From: an uncultured Acidobacteriaceae bacterium
GTDB lineage: Bacteria > Acidobacteriota > Terriglobia > Terriglobales > Acidobacteriaceae
Direction of reading: 5' to 3'
Assembly: GCA_903849645.1 (NCBI GenBank)
Contig: CAINJJ010000005.1
Location: forward strand, 1 to 64,000
DNA length: 64,000 nt
Under the pieces are notes generated by a model that saw nothing but the letters and a program-made list of their open reading frames with translations, did not search any database and was not told the origin of the DNA. Positions 1 to 7,228 of this stretch are shown in pieces. The position numbers and the translations under genes are program-made. Positions within the stretch are counted from its first letter, which is position 1; each line of letters starts with the position of its first letter.

Positions 1-59
1 CGGACCCTTCGTGTGAAATCATCGCAACTGAAATCATGGCAACCAGGAGGGCTCACCCC

Positions 60-563
60 TTGCGTCAACTTTTGTTCATAACGGCATTGGCTCTGGCTGC
101 GGCTGCCGTTCCCGGCGCCGCTTCCCAGTCCCTGCCCTCCACCGCCGGTGAATCCCTCAGCGGCAAGGCCGTCGTCCTCGCCAATGCGGTCCGAGGCCGC
201 GCCGCCGTGCTCGTCGCCGGATTCAGCAAGGATGCCGGCCCCGCCTGCGACGAATGGATGAGAGCCCTCCGCGCCGACCCCGCGCTCGCCCAGGCTTCGG
301 TCTACCAGGTTGTCATGCTGGAGCAGGCCCCCGGCTTCATCCGCGGCCTCATCAAGGGCGCCATGCGCAAGGGCCTCTCCCCCGCCCAGCAGGACGCCGC
401 CATCGTCCTCACCCAGGACGAACCCCTGTGGCACGCCTTCTTCGGCGTCAGCTCCGACAAAGCCCCCTGCGTGGTGCTTCTCGACCCCGCCGGCCGCATC
501 CTCTGGCACGGCTGCGGCGCGGCCCGCGACCTCGAACCGCTCCTCAAAGCCGCCCTCCGGTAG
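60..563 (+). CDS. Secreted protein of unknown function, thioredoxin-like layout
   Basis: A 167-residue protein with an N-terminal signal peptide (a basic start, then a run of Leu/Ala ending near Ala-Ala-Ser-Gln). I place the start at the TTG at 60 because AGGAGG at 45-50 sits 9 bases before it; an in-frame ATG at 36 would put the Shine-Dalgarno inside the gene. The alternation of hydrophobic strands and the late VVLLDPAGRILWHG segment resemble thioredoxin-fold proteins, but there is no CXXC, so a redox role is not supported. It ends convergently with rplS, 80 bases away. I do not recognise the family. The function is unknown and the export is inferred. Confidence 0.6.
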   Translation: MRQLLFITALALAAAAVPGAASQSLPSTAGESLSGKAVVLANAVRGRAAVLVAGFSKDAGPACDEWMRALRADPALAQASVYQVVMLEQAPGFIRGLIKGAMRKGLSPAQQDAAIVLTQDEPLWHAFFGVSSDKAPCVVLLDPAGRILWHGCGAARDLEPLLKAALR

Positions 564-585
564 GGCAGAGCCGCCTGCCCACCCG

Positions 586-615
586 CCCAAAACAAAACCC
601 CGGCCGGAGCCGGGG
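586..615 (-). terminator. Rho-independent terminator of rplS
   Basis: On the minus strand a GC-only hairpin (arms CCCCGG and CCGGGG, 598-615) is followed by TTTTGTTTT. It lies 28 bases after the rplS stop, a standard intrinsic terminator position. Confidence 0.85.
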
Positions 616-642
616 CTGTGTTCTGGTAAAACTCAAACAGGC

Positions 643-1008
643 TTACGCCTTGGCGACTACGCGATCCACTTCCTTCAGACGGGCGGCCTTGCCACGCAGT
701 CCGCGGATGTAGAACAGCTTGGCGCGGCGCACCTTGTAGCTGCGAATCTTCTCGATCTTCTCAATGACCTTGGAGTTGAACGGGAAGATACGCTCGACGC
801 CCTGGCCAAAGCTCATCTTGCGCACGGTAAAGGTGCCCTGCGGCCCCTTGTTGATGGCGATCACCAGACCTTCGAACGCCTGCAAGCGCTCCTTGTCGCC
901 TTCCTTGATCTTTACTTGGACGCGAATCTGGTCGCCGGGGACAAACACGGGGAGATCGGTGCGCTGGAGTTTGTCGGCCAGACGCTGCATTACGGGATGA
1001 ATGGACAT
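643..1008 (-). CDS. rplS: Large ribosomal subunit protein L19
   Basis: L19 sits at the interface of the 30S and 50S subunits. The 121-residue product begins [10 protein letters not shown] and carries the family signatures [29 protein letters not shown] and [10 protein letters not shown], ending in a basic tail ([19 protein letters not shown]). The length matches the family (about 115-125). The ATG at 1008 is preceded by AGGAAAA; a longer upstream reading frame is not needed. It would normally follow trmD directly in an rpsP-rimM-trmD-rplS operon, but here a plus-strand DinB-like gene lies between trmD and rplS. A strong terminator follows. Confidence 0.97.
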   Translation of the reverse strand: MSIHPVMQRLADKLQRTDLPVFVPGDQIRVQVKIKEGDKERLQAFEGLVIAINKGPQGTFTVRKMSFGQGVERIFPFNSKVIEKIEKIRSYKVRRAKLFYIRGLRGKAARLKEVDRVVAKA

Positions 1009-1123
1009 AGTTTTTCCTGGTTCTGAACTCAGAATTTTCAGTTTATCAGAGAACCGCTTTCCGTGCCTAATCCAGCCGCTTCTTCCTGTCCGATTCCGCT
1101 CTCCCTGCGCTATAGTTCCACCC

Positions 1124-1591
1124 ATGGACGAGAAACGCGCACTGCTGCGCCATGCCCTGGCCACCCTGGCCTATCGCGCCACCCGCGCCCTTGATGGCGC
1201 CGGCGATGACTTCGCGGTCTTTGCCGGCTGCGGGCGGCCTCCCGCACAGATCCTGGCCCACATGGGCGACCTCTTCGATTGGGCGCTCAGTATCGCCGCA
1301 GGCAGCCAGCGATGGCACAACTCCACCCCCCTGGCCTGGCCTGAGGAGCAGAAGCGGTTCTTCTCTGCGCTTGAGGCCTTCGACGGGTATCTTGCCTCTG
1401 AAGCGCCGCTGCACGCGCCCGTCGAAAGGCTGCTGCAAGGCCCGGTGGCCGACGCGCTGACCCATACCGGCCAATTGGCCATGCTGCGCCGCCTCTCCGG
1501 CAGCCCCGCGCGCGGCGAGAACTTCTACGTCGCCGCCATCGCCGCCGGCCAGACCGGACCGGACCAGCCACCACCTGTAAAGCCCTTCTAG
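1124..1591 (+). CDS. DinB-like metal-binding helical bundle protein
   Basis: A 155-residue protein. Conserved features are the N-terminal [13 protein letters not shown] helix and the C-terminal [16 protein letters not shown] helix, which match the His-containing helices of the DinB/YfiT-like four-helix bundle. Members bind divalent metal, and some act as thiol transferases, but most are uncharacterised. The gene runs opposite to its neighbours: its stop (1589-1591) overlaps the trmD stop (1588-1590) tail to tail, and its start is 115 bases from the rplS start. The substrate cannot be inferred. Family assignment is probable; its status as a real gene is supported by coding character and conserved motifs. 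Confidence 0.72.
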   Translation: MDEKRALLRHALATLAYRATRALDGAGDDFAVFAGCGRPPAQILAHMGDLFDWALSIAAGSQRWHNSTPLAWPEEQKRFFSALEAFDGYLASEAPLHAPVERLLQGPVADALTHTGQLAMLRRLSGSPARGENFYVAAIAAGQTGPDQPPPVKPF

Positions 1592-2400
1592 ACCGGCTCC
1601 TCACGGATGGCCTCCAGCAGTTTGCGGTCCTCTTTGCTGAGCGCAGCACCTTCCAGCAGGTCGGGCCGGTTGGCCAGCGTCTTGCGCAACTGCTGCTCCC
1701 GCCGCCACCGCCGGATCTCGCGATGGTCGCCGTTCAGCAGCACCTCCGGCGTCCGCAGCCCGCCAAACTCCGCCGGTCGCGTGTAGTGCGGATAGTCCAG
1801 CAGCCCCCCGGCCCCGTGCTGCGAGCGGGGAACGCCCTCCACATCCGTCTCGATCTCCGCATCGGCCACGCCAAAGCTCTCGAACTCGCTGGAAGCCTCG
1901 TTGCCCAGCACCCCCGGCACCAGCCGCATGGCCGCGTCCACCACCACCGCCGCCGCCAACTCGCCGCCGCTCAGCACATAGTCGCCAATCGAGAGCTCCA
2001 TGTCGCAGTAGAGTTCGTTGATGCGCTCGTCCACACCCTCATAGCGCCCGCAGATGAAAACAACCCGCTCCAGCCGCGCCATCTCCCGGGCCATCGCCTG
2101 GTTAAACCGCCGCCCCTGCGCCGACAGCAGAATCACCCGCGTTCCCGCCTCACGGCCCTCCGCCTTCAGCCCGATCCCCAGCGACCCCAGCGCCTCCGCC
2201 AGCGGCTCCGGCTTCAGCACCATGCCTTCACCCCCGCCAAAGGGGCGGTCGTCCACGGTCCGGTGGCGGTCGTGGGTAGAGGCGCGCAGGTCGTGCACGC
2301 CCACCTCCACCAGCCCTTCGGCCAGCGCCCGGCGCAAAACCCCGTTCTCCAGAAACCCGGCAAAGAACTCCGGAAAGATGGTGACAATCTCAAACCGCAT
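1588..2400 (-). CDS. trmD: tRNA (guanine37-N1)-methyltransferase
   Basis: TrmD uses S-adenosylmethionine to methylate G37 next to the anticodon, which prevents +1 frameshifting. The 270-residue product starts MRFEIVTIFPEFF (ATG at 2400; a longer frame to 2421 is unlikely). It shows the DRPFGGGEGMV segment, the SPOUT trefoil-knot loop YVLSGGELAAAVVVDA, and the C-terminal PHYTRPAEFGGLRTPEVLLNGDH motif of the substrate-binding domain. Length is typical (about 230-270). rplS is the next minus-strand gene, so the trmD-rplS order is retained despite the antisense gene between them. rimM and rpsP are not upstream in this window. Confidence 0.97.
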   Translation of the reverse strand: MRFEIVTIFPEFFAGFLENGVLRRALAEGLVEVGVHDLRASTHDRHRTVDDRPFGGGEGMVLKPEPLAEALGSLGIGLKAEGREAGTRVILLSAQGRRFNQAMAREMARLERVVFICGRYEGVDERINELYCDMELSIGDYVLSGGELAAAVVVDAAMRLVPGVLGNEASSEFESFGVADAEIETDVEGVPRSQHGAGGLLDYPHYTRPAEFGGLRTPEVLLNGDHREIRRWRREQQLRKTLANRPDLLEGAALSKEDRKLLEAIREEPV

Positions 2401-2472
2401 ATTCCCCGATGATATAGGCACGAATTTCCGCCTGCTTCCCGCCCGGATGTGCTTTACTGTTGGCCAACAGAT

Positions 2473-3633
2473 ATGCCCGACATTGAATCGCTGCTAAATC
2501 GCTGGCAGTCGGCAGGCGTCCTCGAACCGGAGGCAGCCCGCCGCATCCGCGCGTGGGAGTCCGCGCAGGACGCCCCCTCCCTGCAGCAGTCGCAGCGCGT
2601 GGGCTGGCAGGGCATGGTCGCCCTTATCCTCGGCGCGCTCCTGCTGGCCTGCGGCGTGGTCCTCTTCGTCTCCGCCCATTGGGATCAGCTCGGCCCCGGC
2701 TCGCGCTTCGGCCTTGTGGTTCTGCTGCTCTCGGTCTTCCATCTCGCCGGCGCCGCCACCCGCGCCCGTTTCCTTGGGCTCTCCATCGCGTTCCATGCGG
2801 TCGGCACCGTCTCCGCCGGAGCGTCTATCGCCCTCGTCGGCCAGATCTTCAACCTCCAGGAACATTGGCCGACCGCCATCCTGCTCTGGGCCATTGCCGC
2901 CCTGGCCGGGTGGGCGCTGCTCGGCGACGAAGCCCAGCAGACCCTCACCTTCCTCCTCTTCCCCGCGTGGATGCTCTCCGAGATCGCCTTCGCCGTCGAA
3001 GACCATGCCGGCTCGCCTGCCTTTATTGGCCGCTTTCTCGCCGTCTGGGCCGTCCTCTATCTCACCCTCTTCCTCGGCACGCGCCGCAGGGCCGTTGGCG
3101 GCATCCTCTTTGCCGTCTCCGCCATCGCCGGGGCCATCGCCGTCGGGGCCATGGTGCTGGACTGGGACGAACTCAACTTCCGCCATCCGTCCACCCTGTC
3201 GCTCGGCGCACGCGCCCTGATCTGGGCCGCCACCGCCGCCATGCCCCTTGGCCTGAGCATCTTCCGGCCCATCCGCAGCTTCATCCCGGTTGCGGTCTCC
3301 ATCGCCTTTGCCGCGCTGCTTCCGTTTGTCGCTGGATACTCCAACTGGACCCACCTGGCCGCCCAGCTCCTGGTCGCCGCCTTCACGCTTTTCCTGCTCT
3401 GGTGGGGCGTGCGCCGCGGCTCCCACGCGCTGGTCAATCTGAGCATGGTGTGGTTTGCCCTTACGGTCGCCTGGTTTTACTTCTCCAGCATCTTTGACAA
3501 GGTCGGCCGCTCCCTCGGCCTCATCGGCATCGGCGTCCTCTTCCTCGCCGGCGGATGGGCTCTCGAAAAGACCCGCCGCAATCTCATCGCCCGCATGGAC
3601 CACCCCGGCGCGCAACCCAGGGAGGCATGGTAG
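2473..3633 (+). CDS. DUF2157 domain polytopic membrane protein
   Basis: A 386-residue inner-membrane protein. A soluble N-terminus (about residues 1-45: SLLNRWQSAGVLEPEAARRI, the DUF2157 start) is followed by some ten to twelve hydrophobic segments with short loops. I use the ATG at 2473 because it begins the recognisable domain; the frame extends 8 codons upstream. The next gene, a GDYXXLXY protein, starts 2 bases after its stop, a pairing seen in many bacteria for these two families. The function of the pair is unknown. The gene is divergent from trmD. Confidence 0.85.
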   Translation: MPDIESLLNRWQSAGVLEPEAARRIRAWESAQDAPSLQQSQRVGWQGMVALILGALLLACGVVLFVSAHWDQLGPGSRFGLVVLLLSVFHLAGAATRARFLGLSIAFHAVGTVSAGASIALVGQIFNLQEHWPTAILLWAIAALAGWALLGDEAQQTLTFLLFPAWMLSEIAFAVEDHAGSPAFIGRFLAVWAVLYLTLFLGTRRRAVGGILFAVSAIAGAIAVGAMVLDWDELNFRHPSTLSLGARALIWAATAAMPLGLSIFRPIRSFIPVAVSIAFAALLPFVAGYSNWTHLAAQLLVAAFTLFLLWWGVRRGSHALVNLSMVWFALTVAWFYFSSIFDKVGRSLGLIGIGVLFLAGGWALEKTRRNLIARMDHPGAQPREAW

Positions 3634-3635
3634 CC

Positions 3636-4223
3636 ATGATCAGGAAAGCCCTCTCCGGCACCTCTCTCGTCCTGCTCGCCATCCAGTTGCTGCTCGTCTG
3701 CTCCATCGCCGGCAAATACTTCTACCAGCGCCTTGCCTCGCCCCGCGTCTGGACCCGCGCCGCCGTGGTTGACCCGGAGTTGCTGATGCGCGGCCGCTAT
3801 CTCAGACTGCAACTCACGGTCGACGGCTGCCACAGCACGCTTCCCTCCGCCAGGCAGGCGCAGTTCCCACGCAACATCGACGGCACCACCGCGCCCAACG
3901 GCTTCTCCGTGGCTGCCGAGCAGCCCGTTCAATTCCGCGCCAACCTCAAGGTCGACTCCAATCAGCTCCGCGCCATCCGCATCCCCGAGGCTGACCTGCG
4001 CTCCAGGGGCGTCATGGTTCAGGCGCTCCCCGGCTCCGCCTGCGATGCCCTGCGTCTCGTCCAGCCCGTGGACTTCTACATCCCCGAACACACCGCGCCC
4101 AGCTTGAGTGGGACAGGTCAGGAGCTCTGGGTCGAGGTCACCGTGCCCTCCAATGGCCCGCCCCGCCCCATCCAGCTCGCCCTCAAACAGAACGGCCTCT
4201 GGAAGCCCCTCGCCTTCCAATAA
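3636..4223 (+). CDS. GDYXXLXY family protein
   Basis: A 195-residue membrane-anchored protein: one N-terminal transmembrane helix (about residues 8-28) followed by a periplasmic domain. The family signature appears as GRYLRLQL at about residues 52-59, so the usual GDYxxLxY has Arg for Asp and Leu for the last Tyr. The ATG at 3636 has GGAGG at 3621-3625; an ATG at 3627 is too close to it. It follows the DUF2157 gene by 2 bases and is surely co-transcribed and translationally coupled. The biochemical role is unknown. Confidence 0.8.
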   Translation: MIRKALSGTSLVLLAIQLLLVCSIAGKYFYQRLASPRVWTRAAVVDPELLMRGRYLRLQLTVDGCHSTLPSARQAQFPRNIDGTTAPNGFSVAAEQPVQFRANLKVDSNQLRAIRIPEADLRSRGVMVQALPGSACDALRLVQPVDFYIPEHTAPSLSGTGQELWVEVTVPSNGPPRPIQLALKQNGLWKPLAFQ

Positions 4224-4430
4224 CCCGCTCCGTCCCGCAGTCTTCGGCCACAGGATGCGGAAGCAATTGCTTGCCCCGCAGTTGGAGATATATTCTCTCC
4301 GGACTGACAGGCTGCCGTTCTCGATCCCTTTGGATTGCCCCGAAGCAGTTCCTGGAGGTCCTGAGTGCGCTCACAGCCTTTCCCCGTGATCGCCGAACAG
4401 CAAATTCCTCGCTTTGGATGGAGATCAAGA

Positions 4431-6134
4431 ATGCCGCAAGTGAACCCGCCTAAGAAGATCTATGACGTCTGCATCATCGGGTCGGGCGCCGGAGGCGGAA
4501 CAGCCGCCAAGGTGCTCACCGAGGGCGGGCTCAACGTGGTGATGCTGGAGGCTGGCCCCCGGCTCAATCCTGAAAAGGATTTCAAAGAGCATCTCTGGCC
4601 CTATGACCTTCCCCATCGGGGCGCGGGCATCGGAGCCGTCAGCCGCACGGAGCTGAACGACGAGTTCATGGCGCCCAACGGGTTCTGGGAGATTGATGGG
4701 GAGCCCTATACGAATGCCCCTGGTTCGTCCTTCCGCTGGTTTCGCTCCCGCATTGAAGGTGGCCGGACCAACCATTGGGGCCGCATCGCGCTGCGCTTCG
4801 GTGAGGGGGACTTCAAGGCGCGCTCGCGGGATGGCATGGGCGATGACTGGCCCATCACCTACGAGGAGTTGGCGCCCTATTACGACAAGGTGGAGTCGTT
4901 CATTGGGGTCTTTGGGTCGAAAGAGAACGTCCCCAACTCTCCCGACGGCATCTTCCAGCCGCCGCCCCGGCCGCGCTGCACCGAGACCATCATCAAGAAG
5001 GCCTGCGACAAGCTCAACATCACCTGCATTCCGTCCCGGCTGGCAATTCTGACCCAGCCCCTGAATGGCCGCCCCGCCTGCCACTATTGCTCGCAGTGCG
5101 GGCGCGGCTGCATGACGGCCTCGAACTTCAGCTCCAGCCAGGTAATGATTCCCCCGGCGGCGGCCACGGGCCGCCTCACCATGATCGCCAACGCCATGGC
5201 CCGCGAGATCGTGGTTGGCAAGGATGGCAAGGCGGAAGCGGTCTCCTACATCGACAAGCGGTCGAAGACCGAGCAGCGAGTCTATGCCAAAGCCTTTGTG
5301 GTGGCGGCCAGCGCCTGCGAATCAGCTCGCCTTCTGCTCAACTCCCGTTCGTCGCTCTTTCCTGACGGGCTGGCCAACTCGTCCGGCGTTGTGGGCCGCT
5401 ATCTCACCGATTCGGTGGGCAGCGACCTGGCGGGCTACTTTCCGCAACTGGAGCGGATGCCCGCGCACAACCACGACGGCGCCGGCGGAGCGCACATGTA
5501 TATGCCCTGGTGGCGCTTCGGCCAGAAGAACGACTTCCTGCGCGGCTACCATATCGAGTTTGGCGGCGGCCGCGGCATGCCCGGCGTAGCTGGTTTCGAT
5601 GGCGTGTGCTCCGAACACGAGGGATACGGCGCTGGCCTCAAGCAGAAGTGCCGCAGCTCCTATGGCACGGCGATTGGCTTCAGCGGCCGGGGCGAGATGA
5701 TCCCCAACGAGAACAGCTACTGCGAACTCGATCCCAATGTCGTGGATCGCTGGGGCATTCCCGTGCTCCGCTTCCATTGGCAGTGGGGGGAGAACGAGAT
5801 CAAGATGGCCTCCGATATGCAGGAGACTTTCCGCTCCATCGTCGAGGAAGCCGGCGGCACGGTGCTTGGCCATGGGCGGCGTCACCCAAACAATGGCGGC
5901 ATCTCGGAGGGCGGCGCCATCATCCACGAGTTGGGCACAGTCCGCATGGGCAACGACCCGAAGACCTCGGTTTTGAACAGCAATTGCCAGGCGCACGATG
6001 TCAGGAATCTGTTTGTGGCCGACGCCGCTCCGTTTGTGAGCAACCCCGACAAGAACCCGACGCTGAGCATCATGGCGCTCTCGTGGAGAACGTCCGAGTA
6101 CCTGTTGGATCAGGCGAAGAAAGGGGATCTCTAA
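4431..6134 (+). CDS. GMC-type FAD dehydrogenase, large subunit
   Basis: A 567-residue GMC oxidoreductase. The Rossmann FAD site is IIGSGAGGGTAAK (residues 15-27). The C-terminal part has HELGTVRMG and NLFVADAAPFVSNPDKNPT, the GMC signatures around the active-site His and Asn. A cysteine group CHYCSQCGRGC (about residues 217-227) resembles the Cys-rich insert that binds an iron-sulfur cluster in FAD glucose and fructose dehydrogenases. The next gene overlaps its stop codon and encodes a Tat-exported small subunit, and a cytochrome c follows, so the complex probably oxidises a sugar or alcohol in the periplasm and passes electrons to the respiratory chain. The substrate is not deducible. Confidence 0.92.
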   Translation: MPQVNPPKKIYDVCIIGSGAGGGTAAKVLTEGGLNVVMLEAGPRLNPEKDFKEHLWPYDLPHRGAGIGAVSRTELNDEFMAPNGFWEIDGEPYTNAPGSSFRWFRSRIEGGRTNHWGRIALRFGEGDFKARSRDGMGDDWPITYEELAPYYDKVESFIGVFGSKENVPNSPDGIFQPPPRPRCTETIIKKACDKLNITCIPSRLAILTQPLNGRPACHYCSQCGRGCMTASNFSSSQVMIPPAAATGRLTMIANAMAREIVVGKDGKAEAVSYIDKRSKTEQRVYAKAFVVAASACESARLLLNSRSSLFPDGLANSSGVVGRYLTDSVGSDLAGYFPQLERMPAHNHDGAGGAHMYMPWWRFGQKNDFLRGYHIEFGGGRGMPGVAGFDGVCSEHEGYGAGLKQKCRSSYGTAIGFSGRGEMIPNENSYCELDPNVVDRWGIPVLRFHWQWGENEIKMASDMQETFRSIVEEAGGTVLGHGRRHPNNGGISEGGAIIHELGTVRMGNDPKTSVLNSNCQAHDVRNLFVADAAPFVSNPDKNPTLSIMALSWRTSEYLLDQAKKGDL

Positions 6135-6742
6135 TGCCGAACATGAAGGCAGATCCGGTATCGCGCCGCAATATCTTGAAGTCGCTGAGCATGGGGGCCG
6201 TTGTGGGCTCGGTGTTGCGCGTCATTCCCATGCAGGCCGCCGAGCATGTCCACGCAATGATCACCGCCGAGCGAGCCGCCGCAAAGCCTGGCGGTTACGT
6301 GCCGAAGTTCTTTTCGCCGCACCAGTACAAAACACTGCGGGTGCTCTGCGAGACCATCCTGCCCGCTGATGCGGAGTCAGGCGGCGCCATTGAGGCGGGC
6401 GCCCCCGAGTTCATCGATCTGCTCACCAGCGAGAATGCGGACTATCAGTTGAAGCTGGGAGGCGGCCTGATGGGCCTCGACGCACTCTGCCTGGACCGCT
6501 ACACAAGCGCCTACCTGGAGTGCGCCCCGCATCAGCAGAAAGAGATCCTGGACCTGATTGCCTATCGCAGCAACGCCGCGGCGGACAAGACGCTGAGCCA
6601 TGCAGTGGATTTCTTTGCCCTGCTGCGCAACCTCACGGCGGACGGCTTCTTCACCAGCAAGATCGGGATCAAGTATCTGGGCTACGAGGGCAACTCATTT
6701 CTGACCGAGTTCAACGGATGCCCGCCTGTGCCTGGCCTTTAG
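6134..6742 (+). CDS. Gluconate 2-dehydrogenase subunit 3-like protein, Tat-exported
   Basis: A 202-residue small subunit of the preceding dehydrogenase. The N-terminus SRRNILKSLSMGAVVGS is a twin-arginine signal (Arg-Arg at about 11-12). The mature part contains LRVLCETILPADAESGGAIEAGAPEFIDLL, the signature of the gluconate dehydrogenase gamma-subunit family. Its ATG overlaps the last base of the large subunit's TAA, so the two are translationally coupled. In known complexes this subunit carries the FAD subunit through the Tat pathway, which the large subunit here also needs because it has no signal of its own. Confidence 0.9.
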   Translation: MPNMKADPVSRRNILKSLSMGAVVGSVLRVIPMQAAEHVHAMITAERAAAKPGGYVPKFFSPHQYKTLRVLCETILPADAESGGAIEAGAPEFIDLLTSENADYQLKLGGGLMGLDALCLDRYTSAYLECAPHQQKEILDLIAYRSNAAADKTLSHAVDFFALLRNLTADGFFTSKIGIKYLGYEGNSFLTEFNGCPPVPGL

Positions 6743-6814
6743 GCTGCGAAAGATGACCGCGGCCGAAGGGGCGAACACGGACCTTCAACAATGGAAAAGA
6801 TGAACGGAGCAAGG

Positions 6815-7204
6815 ATGATCAAGCAGGTTCGAAGGTTCACAGTGAGCGGGCAACGCAGAAGAGCGTTTGCGGCGGCTCTCTTGATTGCGGCGGCGGTTCC
6901 TTTGGTCAAAGCACAAGGCCAAAGCGGCGCTGATTCGCCGGGGTCCATATTCAAGACCGATTGCGCCACCTGCCATGGCGACGATGGCTCCGGCTCGGCG
7001 CTGGGCAAGCGGCTCCACGCCAAAGATCTGCGCAGCGCCGAGGTCCAGTCAAAGCCCTCTGCCGCTCTTGCGCAGACCATTCGCGCCGGGAAAAACGCCA
7101 TGCCGGCCTTCGGCGGCAAACTCGACGCCGAAAAGATACAAAAGCTCGTCGACTACATCCACCGTTTTGCGCGCCACGCGCCTTCCGCGGCGGCAAAACA
7201 CTGA
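6815..7204 (+). CDS. Periplasmic class I cytochrome c
   Basis: A 129-residue protein with a signal peptide, one haem motif (CATCH, near residue 48) and a downstream NAMPAFGG that supplies the axial Met ligand. The ATG at 6815 has GGAG 5-6 bases upstream; ATGs at 6791 and 6800 are in frame but worse placed. It is 48-72 bases after the small subunit gene on the same strand. As the third gene of the cluster it is the likely electron acceptor of the GMC dehydrogenase. Confidence 0.9.
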   Translation: MIKQVRRFTVSGQRRRAFAAALLIAAAVPLVKAQGQSGADSPGSIFKTDCATCHGDDGSGSALGKRLHAKDLRSAEVQSKPSAALAQTIRAGKNAMPAFGGKLDAEKIQKLVDYIHRFARHAPSAAAKH

Positions 7205-7228
7205 CTCATTCCCGGTTCGCCGTCCTGC

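Noticed and set aside
2494..3615. 373-codon acidic minus-strand frame opposite the DUF2157 gene
   Set aside because: Glu/Gly/Asp-rich antisense of hydrophobic codons, no domain.
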